Assembly (NCBI GenBank): GCA_964551995.1
Contig: CAZKFD010000016.1
Location: 1 to 64,000, forward strand
DNA from: DATKJS01 sp964551995
GTDB taxonomy: Bacteria; Acidobacteriota; Aminicenantia; Aminicenantales; Saccharicenantaceae
Length of the DNA stretch: 64,000 nucleotides
Direction: 5' to 3'
Positions 32,646 through 41,914 of this stretch are shown piece by piece. How positions within the stretch are numbered: position 1 is the stretch's first letter; every line of letters starts with the position of its first letter. The position numbers and the translations under genes were made by a program. The notes under the pieces are model-generated. The model was given only the letters and a program-made list of their open reading frames with translations. It did no database searches and was not told where the DNA came from.

Positions 32646-34658
32646 ATGCTACTGGCCTGGGAAAAAGTCCTCCTCACCCTCCTCGTGCTGGCGACGGCCG
32701 CGGTCTTCTTCCAGCCGCTCTACCGGCGGTTTCGCATCATCCGGGCCGGGCGTCCGGATGACCGCTTCAAGGATCTCTGGAAGAGGTTCCGTCACGCCGT
32801 CGTCAAGGTCCTGTTCCAGAGGTGCACGCTGCGCCGTTCGCGGCTCTTCACCGGCCTGATGCACGTCTTCATCTTCTATAGCGCCCTCTCTTTCGACACG
32901 ATGACCGTCAACCACACCCTGGAGGGATATTTCAAAGGGTTTTATCTTTTCGGAGACACCAGGTTCAGCCTCTTCTTCTCCCTCCTAATCGACGTCGCCG
33001 CCGTGGCCGTCATGATCGGGGTCCTGTTCCTCGCGTTCCGGCGCTTCATCATCCGCCCCAAGGCTTATGCGACCACTCCCGGGGATTCGGCCGTTATCTA
33101 CGCGTTCATTACGCTGGCCACCTTCACCTATGTCTATTTCGAGGCCTTCTCCGTGGCCTATCATCCGGAGGCGGCCCGGCTGGCGTTCCTCGGGAGCTGG
33201 CTGGCCGGTCTCATCCGCCACTCCAGGTTCGCGCCCTCGGCGATCGCCCTTCACTACCGGGCCGCGTGGTGGGCGCATCTCGCGGCCGTCTACGCCTTCA
33301 TCGCCTACGTCCCCCATTCCAAGTACCTCCACATGATCGTCGGCCCTGTCAACGTCTTCTTCCGCCGCGACACGGCGAGCGGCGAGCTCCGGGCGCTCGA
33401 TCTCGAACACTCCGATGTCTTCGGCCTCGAGAAGCTTCCGGACTTCAGCTGGAAGGACAACCTCGACGCTTTCGCCTGCATGGAATGCGGCCGCTGCCAG
33501 GACGCCTGTCCGGCGTTTGCGAGCGGCAAGCCCCTCTCGCCCAAGATGATCCTTTTCAACATGGAGAAGGCCCTCCTGACCGACGACAAGGCTGTTACGG
33601 CGAAAAGGAGGGAGGATCTCAAGGAGCTCGTCCCGGCGACCTTCACGGAAGGAGAGATCTGGACGTGCACGACCTGCGGGGCGTGCATGAGGGAATGCCC
33701 CGTCGAGATCGAGCACATCGCGAAGATCGTCGGCGCGCGCCGGAGCCAGGTCCTCCTGCAGAGCAAGTTCCCGCAGGAGCTCAACGTGTTTTTCCGGAAC
33801 ATCGAAACGAACTCCAACCCGTGGGGCATCGGGTTCTCCAAGCGCGCCGACTGGGCGGATGGGCTGGACGTCAGGCCCCTCGCCGACGTCCCGGACGCCG
33901 AGTACCTGTTCTGGGTCGGCTGCATGGGCGCCTTCGACGATGAGGGCCGGAAGACTGCCCGGGCCATGGCTGCGATCCTGAAGCGGGCGGGCGTCAGGTT
34001 CGGCACGCTCGGGACCGAGGAAAAGTGCTGCGGCGACTCGGCCCGCCGGCTTGGCAACGAGTACCTTTTCCAGAGCCTCGCCCAGGAGAATATCGGCCTC
34101 TTCAAGGCCCGGAACGTCCGGAGGATCGTGACCATCTGCCCCCACGGCTACAACACGTTCAAGCACGAGTACCCGAAGCTGCTGGATCTCGTCCCCGGCC
34201 TGACAGCCGAGGATAAGTCGCGCTTGGCGGCGATCGAGGTCGTGTCACATGCCGAGCTCATCGACCGGCTCATCGCTTCGGGCCGGATCGCGCCGCGACC
34301 GCGTGAGGCCGGCGTATACACTTATCATGACCCCTGTTATCTCGGCCGTCACAACGGACTGGCCGGGGAGCCGAGGAAGATCCTGAACGCGACTCTCGCG
34401 GGGAGAATGAAGGAGCTCCGCCGCCACGGAGACGACAGTTTTTGCTGCGGCGCGGGAGGCGGCCTGATGTGGACCGAGGAGACGCTCGGTCAGAGGATCA
34501 ACCACCTCCGTGTCGATGAGGTGATTCAATCGGGCGCCGGTCTCGCCGCCGCGGCCTGTCCTTTTTGCCTGACCATGCTCCGTGACGGGCTCAAGGACAA
34601 GGGCCGCGAGGACCTCCCCGTCAAGGACATCGCGCAGATCGTTGCGGAGAGCCTCTAG
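32646..34658 (+). CDS. Membrane Fe-S oxidoreductase, ETF:(mena)quinone oxidoreductase / HdrD type, 670 aa
   Basis: ATG 32646 follows AAAGGAGG. About five membrane helices in the first 240 residues form a NarI-like cytochrome domain with several His. Next come two [4Fe-4S] sites (CMECGRCQDACPAF near 278, CTTCGACMRECPVE near 350), then two CCG domains (GTEEKCCGDSARR and SFCCGAGGGLMW) like those of HdrD and GlpC. This is the architecture of the membrane ETF:menaquinone oxidoreductase (FadF-like), which moves electrons from acyl-CoA dehydrogenases via ETF to quinone. The acyl-CoA dehydrogenase at 53.3 kb fits, but no etfAB is in the window, so the partner is inferred. Confidence 0.85.
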   Translation: MLLAWEKVLLTLLVLATAAVFFQPLYRRFRIIRAGRPDDRFKDLWKRFRHAVVKVLFQRCTLRRSRLFTGLMHVFIFYSALSFDTMTVNHTLEGYFKGFYLFGDTRFSLFFSLLIDVAAVAVMIGVLFLAFRRFIIRPKAYATTPGDSAVIYAFITLATFTYVYFEAFSVAYHPEAARLAFLGSWLAGLIRHSRFAPSAIALHYRAAWWAHLAAVYAFIAYVPHSKYLHMIVGPVNVFFRRDTASGELRALDLEHSDVFGLEKLPDFSWKDNLDAFACMECGRCQDACPAFASGKPLSPKMILFNMEKALLTDDKAVTAKRREDLKELVPATFTEGEIWTCTTCGACMRECPVEIEHIAKIVGARRSQVLLQSKFPQELNVFFRNIETNSNPWGIGFSKRADWADGLDVRPLADVPDAEYLFWVGCMGAFDDEGRKTARAMAAILKRAGVRFGTLGTEEKCCGDSARRLGNEYLFQSLAQENIGLFKARNVRRIVTICPHGYNTFKHEYPKLLDLVPGLTAEDKSRLAAIEVVSHAELIDRLIASGRIAPRPREAGVYTYHDPCYLGRHNGLAGEPRKILNATLAGRMKELRRHGDDSFCCGAGGGLMWTEETLGQRINHLRVDEVIQSGAGLAAAACPFCLTMLRDGLKDKGREDLPVKDIAQIVAESL

Positions 34659-34724
34659 GAGGGCGGCCCGGAGAAGATTGAAGTTGGGCCCGGCCCGCTG
34701 GACCGCCGGCACGGCCGTTGCCGG

Positions 34725-35168
34725 TCAGTACCGGGGCCGCGCCGACTGCTCTTCATAAAAAGCCTCCACGCCGATCTCCCGCATCCGCTCGTTCCTCGTC
34801 TTCCATCGTTCCCCGAGCGGGACGCTCAGCCCCGTTCCGCAGGGAAAGTCCCGGCATTGGAAACAGAAGTCGACTCCTTTTTCCCCGGAGCAGGCCCGGA
34901 CGGCGCACGCGACGGGGGAGTGAAGGCGGCCGCTCCGGCAGCCTCCGCAAGGTCCTTCGGCGATTTTCGCAAGCAGCGCCCGAAACTCCGGATAACGCCG
35001 GAAGGCCGGCTCGGCATCCGCTTTCAACAAGGCCACCCTCTCGTAATCGCCGAGCAGGTCGATGAGTCTCGTGGCGAGCCTTCTGATCTCTCCCCCCTCG
35101 TGATCGAGGCAGCGGCTGCAATCCAGACCGCACGGCGCCAGGCGCCTTACGACTTCTGCGTATTCCAC
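34725..35168 (-). CDS. DUF3795-like cysteine-rich protein, 147 aa
   Basis: GTG 35168 is chosen because AAGGAGG lies seven bases upstream. LAPCGLDCSRCLDHEGG opens the protein, and later CGGCRSG, CAVRACSGEKGVDFCFQC and DFPC give ten or so Cys, the pattern of DUF3795 proteins, thought to bind a metal or Fe-S cluster. No neighbour explains its role. A longer frame upstream exists but has no ribosome binding site and reads as low-complexity Arg/Gly. Confidence 0.7.
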   Translation of the reverse strand: MEYAEVVRRLAPCGLDCSRCLDHEGGEIRRLATRLIDLLGDYERVALLKADAEPAFRRYPEFRALLAKIAEGPCGGCRSGRLHSPVACAVRACSGEKGVDFCFQCRDFPCGTGLSVPLGERWKTRNERMREIGVEAFYEEQSARPRY

Positions 35169-35292
35169 GATCCGGCCTCCTTGTTCGCGGTTTTCGCCGG
35201 CCCCGCTCCCGCGCCGCCGGCGCGGGGGCTCGCCGTGCGCGGTCATGGTAACCTCGGCCAGCCTCCCCGTCAACCGCCGGCCGCTCGGCCCC

Positions 35293-36054
35293 TTAGAACA
35301 CGACCTCGACGCGGACACCGCGGGAGCGCAGGGCCTTGGTCAGGCGCGACGATTGGGTCCTGAAGAACGCATCCGACAGGGCGTCCTGCAGGCCGTGGCG
35401 GCGATAGAATTCCCGCACCGCCGGAACATAGTTCATCCGGTCGACGAGGACGCGGTCGGCCGCGTCCGCAAGTTTCGCCGCCAGACGCTCGGGGTTGCCG
35501 GGCAGAAGAGGACCGGCGAAGGCGAACGTGGCCACGCCGGCGGCTTTGAACTCCCGCAGTGCCCCGAGTCTCTCCGCGACGGGAGAAGCGTTCGGCTCGA
35601 ACAGTCTGGCGATCGTCTCGTCGTCTGTGGCGACGGTGAAGCCGACCTCGACCTCCGGGATCCTGCGAATGACGTCGAGGTCGCGGCGGACTCTGGCCGA
35701 TTTTGTCTGGATCTCGACCGGAAAACCGCGCCCGACGAGGACTTCGAGCAACCGGCGAGTCAGGCCGTAGCGCTCTTCGAGGGGCTGGTAGGGGTCGCAG
35801 ACCGAGGCGATCCAGATCCTGCCGCGCCGGGCCCTGACGATCTGCTTCGCGAGCAGGGCCGGAGCGTTGACCTTGACGTCGACGAACGCTCCCCAAGGCT
35901 CGGCGTGCCCGCTGTAGCGACGCATGAAGAGCGAGGCGTAACAGTAGACGCAGCCGACCTGGCACCCTGTGTAGGGATTGATGCAGTAATCATGGATCTT
36001 CGAAGCGTTGAGGATCGATCTCGCCTCGACCTCGCGGACGACGGGCCCGGGCAT
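35293..36054 (-). CDS. SPL-family radical SAM protein (PA0069/Rv2578c-like), 253 aa
   Basis: Start ATG 36054 (MPGPVVREVEARSILN). INPYTGCQVGCVYCYAS near residue 30-45 has the CxxxCxxC cluster of radical SAM enzymes in the setting of spore-photoproduct-lyase-like proteins. Later WIASVCDPYQPLEERYGLTR is also typical. True spore photoproduct lyase is longer (about 340 aa), and this branch is common in non-sporulating bacteria. Substrate unknown; DNA or protein modification are both possible. Confidence 0.8.
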   Translation of the reverse strand: MPGPVVREVEARSILNASKIHDYCINPYTGCQVGCVYCYASLFMRRYSGHAEPWGAFVDVKVNAPALLAKQIVRARRGRIWIASVCDPYQPLEERYGLTRRLLEVLVGRGFPVEIQTKSARVRRDLDVIRRIPEVEVGFTVATDDETIARLFEPNASPVAERLGALREFKAAGVATFAFAGPLLPGNPERLAAKLADAADRVLVDRMNYVPAVREFYRRHGLQDALSDAFFRTQSSRLTKALRSRGVRVEVVF

Positions 36055-36126
36055 GCGATTATTATATCTCAAGCCAGCGGAGCGTCTGGAAACGGCTGGC
36101 CGGCAGCAAAAAAGAGCCTCGAGACA

Positions 36127-37161
36127 TCAGCCGGCGAGGATGTCCCTGAAGGCCCGTATGGCGCGGTCGACGTCCCCGTCGCCGACGTCCTTGTGAGTGA
36201 CCATGCGGATGCCGCCGCTCACGGCCAGGGCCAGGACGCCCTGCTCCCGCATCCTCTCGAGCATCGCCGAGACGGTGAGCGCCGGATGCTCAAAGCCGAA
36301 GATGATGATATTGGTCTCGACACTCTCCGGATCGAGCCGGATGCCGGGCAGCTCCGCGATCCCCCGCGCCAGCGTTTTGGCCCGGGCATGATCGTCCTTT
36401 AGGCGGCCGGGCATCTCCGTCAGGGCGATGATCCCGGGCGCGGCCAGGACGCCGACCTGGCGCATGCCTCCCCCGAGGACCTTCCTCAGCCGGCGCGCGA
36501 AATCAATATGCTCCCTGTCGGCGGCCAGCATGGATCCCACCGGCGCGGACAATCCCTTGGATAGGCAGAACATCACGGAATCCGCGTATTTCGCGTACTC
36601 CCTGACCGGAACTCCCGAGGCGTGGCTGGCGTTGAAGATGCGGGCCCCGTCGAGATGGACGCGGAGGCCGTGGTCGTCCGCGATCTTCCGGACCGCCCGG
36701 AAGTTCTCGAGCGGCACGACGGCCCCGCCCCAGTTGTTGTGCGTGTTCTCAAGGCAGATGAGCGAGGTCCGCGGCGTGTGGACGTTCGGTTTCCGGACAT
36801 TGGCCTCAACGTCCCTCGGGTCCATGGCGCCCCGTTCCGAGCGGAGGGGGCGCGGCGTGATCCCGGATATCAGCGTCATGTGGGTGGATTCCATGTTGTA
36901 GATGTGGGACCGCTCCTCGACGATGACCTCTTCAAGGACGTTCGTCCACATCTTGACCGCGAGGGAGTTGCCCATGGTTCCGGACGGGCAGAACAGCGCC
37001 GCCTCCTTGCCCATGGTCTCGGCAGCCAGGGCTTCGAGCCTCTGGACGGTCGGGTCGTCGCCGAGGACATCGTCGCCGACAACCGCCTCGGCCATAGCTC
37101 TCCTCATTTTCTCCGTCGGACGGGTGACCGTATCGCTGCGGAAATCCGAATGCTCCATCAT
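36127..37161 (-). CDS. ltaE: Low-specificity L-threonine aldolase
   Basis: 344 aa from ATG 37161. The PLP enzyme is recognised by DFRSDTVTRPTEKMRRAM at the start, GDDVLGDDPTVQRLE, GLRVHLDGARIFNA (with the conserved Asp), and the Schiff-base lysine in SVMFCLSKGLSAPVGS near residue 200. It cleaves threonine to glycine and acetaldehyde. Longer frames upstream are non-coding in composition. Divergent from the PASTA gene. Confidence 0.92.
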   Translation of the reverse strand: MMEHSDFRSDTVTRPTEKMRRAMAEAVVGDDVLGDDPTVQRLEALAAETMGKEAALFCPSGTMGNSLAVKMWTNVLEEVIVEERSHIYNMESTHMTLISGITPRPLRSERGAMDPRDVEANVRKPNVHTPRTSLICLENTHNNWGGAVVPLENFRAVRKIADDHGLRVHLDGARIFNASHASGVPVREYAKYADSVMFCLSKGLSAPVGSMLAADREHIDFARRLRKVLGGGMRQVGVLAAPGIIALTEMPGRLKDDHARAKTLARGIAELPGIRLDPESVETNIIIFGFEHPALTVSAMLERMREQGVLALAVSGGIRMVTHKDVGDGDVDRAIRAFRDILAG

Positions 37162-37459
37162 GGTTGGGCTCCTTCGTGGAGAGCTTATTATAGGCGAATC
37201 CCCTCCCCTGGGCAATCGCAGCGGCCGTCTCTTCGGGCACGGGAACGCCGGCGCAGATTCGGCCGAGGCGCGTCTATCATTATGAACCGTCGTCCCGGCT
37301 GGGAGCGCGGGGGAGCTGCCCGGAGCCGCTTCCCGGGCCACGGACGCTCTCTCCTCCGGCCGTTCCTCTTCGAGGGAACGAATTCGGCGGCCGCCAGGTT
37401 TACTTGGTGAGGATTCTATGATAATAATAGTCCCTGATTCCAGGGAATAAGCGCCGCTT

Positions 37460-38176
37460 ATGCGTACGAAAGCCCTTTTCAGCACGGCCTTCTATCTGTT
37501 GCTTTTCCTCATCGTCTTTTTCTCCTCCGCGATCGTCTTCTCGCAGGTCATCCTCAGAGGCGAGACGGTCACGGTCCCCGACCTCACGGGCAAGACCGTG
37601 AGCCAGGCCCGGCTCGAGCTCTCGAAAAAGGACCTGGCCGTAGCCCAGCGCGGTTCGGAGTTCAGCGACCGCTGGGATCGTGGCCTCATCATCAAGCAGG
37701 ATCCGGCGCCGGACTCCAAGATCCGCGTCACCAAGGTGATCCAGGTGGTGATGAGCGCCGGAAGCCAGAACGTGCGCGTCCCCGCTCTCGAGAACAAGAG
37801 CTTGGAGACCGTCCTGACGATCCTGCAGGCCTCGGGTCTCACCAAAGGAAAGATCACCCAGATCCATTCCCGGCGCTATCCCGCCGGACGCATCATCGCG
37901 CAGAAACCCGCTCCCGACGAAGTCGCCGAGAGGAACGCCCAAGTGGGCCTCCTCATCAGCCAGGGGGCCCGGGAGGCGCAATGCGTCATGCCGGACCTCA
38001 TCGGGCGCAAGGCCGAACGGGTCATCGCCCAGTTGAAGGAGATCGACTTCCGGATCTCCGACATCCATTACGTTTATTACCCGGGCTTGATGTCGGGCAT
38101 CGTCGTCCGGCAATTTCCGCCCCAGGGATACCGGGTCCAGAAAAGGAACCTGATCACGCTGGAGGTCAGCCGTTGA
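37460..38176 (+). CDS. PASTA-repeat membrane protein without a kinase domain, 238 aa
   Basis: One N-terminal membrane helix (STAFYLLLFLIVFFSSAIVF), then three PASTA repeats, about residues 37-103 (VTVPDLTGKTVSQARLELSK), 106-170 (VRVPALENKSLETVLTILQA) and 174-238 (CVMPDLIGRKAERVIAQLKE). PASTA repeats bind uncross-linked peptidoglycan in PrkC-type kinases and PBPs; here they stand alone outside the membrane. The stop overlaps the ATG of rpe (TGATG), so the two are coupled. Confidence 0.85.
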   Translation: MRTKALFSTAFYLLLFLIVFFSSAIVFSQVILRGETVTVPDLTGKTVSQARLELSKKDLAVAQRGSEFSDRWDRGLIIKQDPAPDSKIRVTKVIQVVMSAGSQNVRVPALENKSLETVLTILQASGLTKGKITQIHSRRYPAGRIIAQKPAPDEVAERNAQVGLLISQGAREAQCVMPDLIGRKAERVIAQLKEIDFRISDIHYVYYPGLMSGIVVRQFPPQGYRVQKRNLITLEVSR

Positions 38177-38853
38177 TGATTCGGATCGCGCCATCCATCC
38201 TGTCCGCCGATTTCGCCAGGATCGCGGAGGCAGTCGAGCTGGCTGAAGGAGCCGGGGCCGACCTGATCCACATCGACATCATGGACGGACATTTCGTCCC
38301 GAACCTGACGCTCGGCCCCGGTCTCGTCGCGTCCGTGCGGAAGATGACCCGTCTGCCGATCGACGTGCATCTGATGGTGGAGAATCCGCGGGCCTTTATC
38401 CCACTCTTTCATGATGCGGGCGCGGATTGGATCAGCCTCCACCTCGAAGCGACCGCCCACCTCCACAAGGATGTCTGGCTTATCAGAGATTTCGGACGGA
38501 AGGCCGGGGTGGCCCTCAATCCGGCGACTCCAGCTCACCTGCTCCAGGAGATCATCGGTGAGGTCGACTTTATCCTCCTGATGTCGGTCGACCCCGGCTG
38601 GGGCGGGCAATTGTTCATCCCCTCGAGCCTGGAGAAGATCCGCAACCTCAAGTCCTGGCTCCGGAGAGAAGGGCGCGACATCCCCATCGAGGTCGACGGC
38701 GGGATCAAGCTCGACAATCTGGAAGAGATCCTCCGCGCCGGGATGGACATCGTCGTCGCCGGCTCGGCCATCTTCGAGGCCCCGGAACCGGCCGAGGCCA
38801 TCCGGGAGATGAAAAAGATCGCGGCCCGCGTGGCCGGCGATAAGGACGGATAA
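38176..38853 (+). CDS. rpe: Ribulose-phosphate 3-epimerase
   Basis: 225 aa TIM barrel. IAPSILSADFARIAEAVELA, IHIDIMDGHFVPNLTLGP (metal-binding His and Asp), VHLMVENP, LMSVDPGWGGQLFIPSS and VDGGIKLDNLEEI are diagnostic. It interconverts ribulose-5-phosphate and xylulose-5-phosphate in the pentose phosphate pathway. Coupled to the PASTA gene upstream; bamD follows after one base. Confidence 0.95.
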   Translation: MIRIAPSILSADFARIAEAVELAEGAGADLIHIDIMDGHFVPNLTLGPGLVASVRKMTRLPIDVHLMVENPRAFIPLFHDAGADWISLHLEATAHLHKDVWLIRDFGRKAGVALNPATPAHLLQEIIGEVDFILLMSVDPGWGGQLFIPSSLEKIRNLKSWLRREGRDIPIEVDGGIKLDNLEEILRAGMDIVVAGSAIFEAPEPAEAIREMKKIAARVAGDKDG

Positions 38854-38854
38854 C

Positions 38855-39670
38855 ATGAAATCACGCACCCCACTCAAGGTCCCGGCCGCGTGTGCGGCCC
38901 TCTGCCTGGCTCTCCTATTCTCCGCGGGTTGCAAGAGCAAGCCCGTCCAGATCTCCCCGGAGATCGCGTCGTCCGACGAAGCCCTCTTTAAGCTCGGCGA
39001 AGCCGAGCTCGCGAAGAACCCGGACAAGGGCATCCTCTACCTCCGCCAGGTCATCGACTCCTTCCCCAAGAGCTTTTACGCCCAGCGGGCCAAGCTCCTG
39101 ATCGCCGACACGTACTTCAAGAAGGGCGACGAGGCCAATCTGATCCTCGCGGCCGGCGAGTACAGGGAGTTCATCCGGGCCTATCCCTACAGCCCTTCGG
39201 CCGCCTACTGCCAGTACCAGATCGCACTGTCGTACTACAAGAAGATCCTGAAGCCGGGCTGCGACCCGACGCGGACGTCCCAGGCCCTGGCCGAATTCAA
39301 GAAAGTCGTGGCCGATTACCCGGCGAGCGACGAAGCCAAGCAGGCCCAGGACAAGATCCAGGACTGCGAGGAGCGTCTGGCCACGCACGTCGCGGGCATC
39401 GGGATTCAGTACGACCATATGAGGTCCTACCGCGCGGCCATCAGCCGGCTCACGGACGTCATGACCACCTACCCCAATTACTCCCGAATGGATGAAGTCT
39501 ACTATTACCTCGGCGAAGCTCATTTCCGGGCGAACGCGCTCGACCAGGCCGTCCCCTATTATACGAAGGTCGTCTCCGACTATCCCAAGAGCCCTTATAT
39601 CAAGAAGGCCACGAAGCGGCTGAAGGAAATCGAGGCCCGGAAAAAACTGAGCCCCGGAAAGGCTGCATGA
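38855..39670 (+). CDS. bamD: Outer-membrane assembly lipoprotein BamD
   Basis: 271 aa. Lipobox LFSAGC at residues 21-26. Four or five TPR-like repeats follow (ALFKLGEAELAKNPDKGILY, AKLLIADTYFKKGDEAN, MDEVYYYLGEAHFRANALDQ). BamD recruits BamA substrates for insertion of outer-membrane barrels, which confirms a diderm envelope. Confidence 0.9.
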   Translation: MKSRTPLKVPAACAALCLALLFSAGCKSKPVQISPEIASSDEALFKLGEAELAKNPDKGILYLRQVIDSFPKSFYAQRAKLLIADTYFKKGDEANLILAAGEYREFIRAYPYSPSAAYCQYQIALSYYKKILKPGCDPTRTSQALAEFKKVVADYPASDEAKQAQDKIQDCEERLATHVAGIGIQYDHMRSYRAAISRLTDVMTTYPNYSRMDEVYYYLGEAHFRANALDQAVPYYTKVVSDYPKSPYIKKATKRLKEIEARKKLSPGKAA

Positions 39671-39732
39671 ACGCGGCGGCCGCGGCCGGTCCGGGACGCC
39701 CTGGATGAACCCGGAGGAGAATCCGCGAAGCC

Positions 39733-41427
39733 ATGATCAAGGTCCTGCGGGTCAGGAATCTGGCGACCATCGAGGATCTCGAACTCCGGCTCGACCATGG
39801 GTTCACCATTCTGACAGGCGAAACCGGGGCCGGCAAATCGATCATCATCGATGCCATCCGGCTCATTCTCGGTGAGAAGGCTTCGCCGGACATGGTCCGC
39901 ACCGGGAAAAGAGACGCTTCCGTCGAGGCCGTTTTCGACACCCCGGGGCCGCCGGCGGGACTCGGGGGACTCCCCCCCGCCGATGACGGGGAGCTCTTCA
40001 TCCAGAGGCAGATCACCGACCAGGGAACAGGCAAGGCGTACGTCAACGGCGTCCTCGTCCCCGCCCGCCGACTCAAGGACATCGGGCCGGAACTCGTCGA
40101 CATCTACGGCCAGAACGACCATGTTTTCCTCCTCCACCTGGACAGCCACCTCCGTTACCTGGACGACTTTCTCGAGGCCCCTGAACTCGTCCGGGACACG
40201 GGCCGCGCGGCACAGGAGCTCCGGCGCCTCGTCCAGGAGCGAAACGGGCTCCGGGCCAGGGAAGCGGAACGGGAGCAGCGGCTCGACTTCGTCGCCTTCC
40301 AGGCTCAGGAGATCGAGGCGGCCCGGCTAAAGCCCGGCGAAGACGCCGACCTCCTCAGGGAACGGGACATCCTCCGGAACGCGGAAAAAATCGCGGCCCT
40401 CGTCGACCGGGCCCTGGACATCGCCTACCTCCGTGAAGACTCCCTTGTTCCGCTCCTCGCGAAACTGCAGACCATCCTGAGCGAGCTCGCAAGGTATGAC
40501 AGCTCATTAGGCAACTTCCGGAACGGTCTTCAGGAATCGTCCATCGTCCTCCAGGACCTCGCCGATTCGCTCGTCCGCTTCAAGGACCGGCGTTCGGAGA
40601 CGTCCGAGAATCCGGAAGCCATCGAAGAGCGGCTGAGCATCATTGAAAAACTCAAGCGGAAGCACGGCGGCACCGTCGAATCCGTGCTCCGACGCCTGGA
40701 CGAACTCCGTAAAGAGCAGGCCGCCCTCACGACGAGCGGTGAGCGCCTGGGAGCCATCGACGGCGAGATCCGGCGGAAGTTCGACGACTACGTGTCCCTC
40801 TGCCGCAGGCTGGGGGCGCTGCGGACCAAGGCGGCCAAAGAGCTCGAGCGGCTGGTCGAAAAAGAGATTTCGCTTCTGGGAATGAAAAAAGCCCGCTTCA
40901 CGATCCGGCTCGTCCCCCAGGAACCGTCCTTAGAAGACGCAGGGACCATCCGCGACCTGGGAAGCGAGGAGGCGGAATTCCTGATTTCTCCGAACCCCGG
41001 GGAGGAGCTCCGGCCCCTGCGGCGGGTCGCCTCAGGAGGAGAGCTCTCCCGGATCATGCTCGCCCTCAAGTCCGTGGGCAGGGAATCGGAGGGCTTCAAA
41101 ACCCTCATTTTCGACGAGGTCGATTCCGGGATCGGCGGCAAGACCGCGGAGTTCATCGCCCAAAAGCTAGGGCGTCTGGCCGCGCGCCACCAGGTGATCT
41201 GCATCACCCATCTCCCCCAGATCGCCTGCGCGGCCGGTCACCACTTCCACGTCGAAAAGAAGATCGAAAAAGAAAGGACATTCACCCTGGCCCGTCCGCT
41301 GGGCCGGGAAGAGCGCGTAACCGAGCTCGCCCACCTGATCGCCGGGAGCCGCCTGACCGAGGCCTCCCTGAGGACGGCCGGGGAAATGCTCGATCGCCAT
41401 CTCCAAGATGAAAGGACGCGGTCATGA
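39733..41427 (+). CDS. recN: DNA repair protein RecN
   Basis: 564 aa SMC-like ATPase. Walker A GETGAGKSIIIDAIRLILG near residue 30, a long coiled coil in the middle (residues 160-370), ABC signature ASGGELSRIMLALKS near 435, Walker B TLIFDEVDSGIGG near 457, and the His-switch ITHLPQIACAAGHHF. It acts early in double-strand break repair. Its stop overlaps the next start by four bases. Confidence 0.95.
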   Translation: MIKVLRVRNLATIEDLELRLDHGFTILTGETGAGKSIIIDAIRLILGEKASPDMVRTGKRDASVEAVFDTPGPPAGLGGLPPADDGELFIQRQITDQGTGKAYVNGVLVPARRLKDIGPELVDIYGQNDHVFLLHLDSHLRYLDDFLEAPELVRDTGRAAQELRRLVQERNGLRAREAEREQRLDFVAFQAQEIEAARLKPGEDADLLRERDILRNAEKIAALVDRALDIAYLREDSLVPLLAKLQTILSELARYDSSLGNFRNGLQESSIVLQDLADSLVRFKDRRSETSENPEAIEERLSIIEKLKRKHGGTVESVLRRLDELRKEQAALTTSGERLGAIDGEIRRKFDDYVSLCRRLGALRTKAAKELERLVEKEISLLGMKKARFTIRLVPQEPSLEDAGTIRDLGSEEAEFLISPNPGEELRPLRRVASGGELSRIMLALKSVGRESEGFKTLIFDEVDSGIGGKTAEFIAQKLGRLAARHQVICITHLPQIACAAGHHFHVEKKIEKERTFTLARPLGREERVTELAHLIAGSRLTEASLRTAGEMLDRHLQDERTRS

Positions 41428-41858
41428 CGCGATCCGAACGGGCGGCGTCTCTCTTTCAGGAAGGGTTCAGCTGTTCCCAGGCCGTGTTCACGGCCTTCGC
41501 GGAGGGCATGGGACTCGCCCGTGAAACGGCTCTCAGGCTCTCCCAGCCCTTCGGCGGCGGGATCGCTAAATCGGGGGACTGGTGCGGGGCCGTGACCGGC
41601 GCCTTGATGGTCATCGGACTCAAGCATGGCCGGGTCAGGGCCGACGATACGGCGGCGAAGGACAAGACCTACGCGCTCGTGCAGGAGTTCCTGAAGAGAT
41701 TCCGGGCCCGGCACGGCGCCGTCCGGTGCCGGGACCTCCTCGGATGCGATATCGGAACCCGCGAGGGGGAGAAGACGATCGAGGACAACAGCCTCCATCA
41801 GAAGGTCTGCGCGCCTCTCGTCCGGGACGCCGTCGAGATTCTGGAAGCTCTCCTTTGA
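41424..41858 (+). CDS. C_GCAxxG_C_C family redox protein, 144 aa
   Basis: GFSCSQAVFTAFAEGMGL, FGGGIAKSGDWCGAVTGALM, a mid-protein Cys pair (RCRDLLGCDIG) and a distal KVCAPLV give the spaced cysteines of the C_GCAxxG_C_C family (here CGAVTG). These small proteins are presumed redox-active or Fe-S binding. It overlaps recN by four bases. Confidence 0.85.
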   Translation: MTRSERAASLFQEGFSCSQAVFTAFAEGMGLARETALRLSQPFGGGIAKSGDWCGAVTGALMVIGLKHGRVRADDTAAKDKTYALVQEFLKRFRARHGAVRCRDLLGCDIGTREGEKTIEDNSLHQKVCAPLVRDAVEILEALL

Positions 41859-41914
41859 CGGAAGCGGTCCGCCCGGCCCGCCGCTGCCGCCCGGCGATCA
41901 TGTATAATACCCGC

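Noticed and set aside
35293..36054. Spore photoproduct lyase proper
   Set aside because: Too short (253 aa) and matches the PA0069/Rv2578c-like branch; nothing else suggests sporulation.
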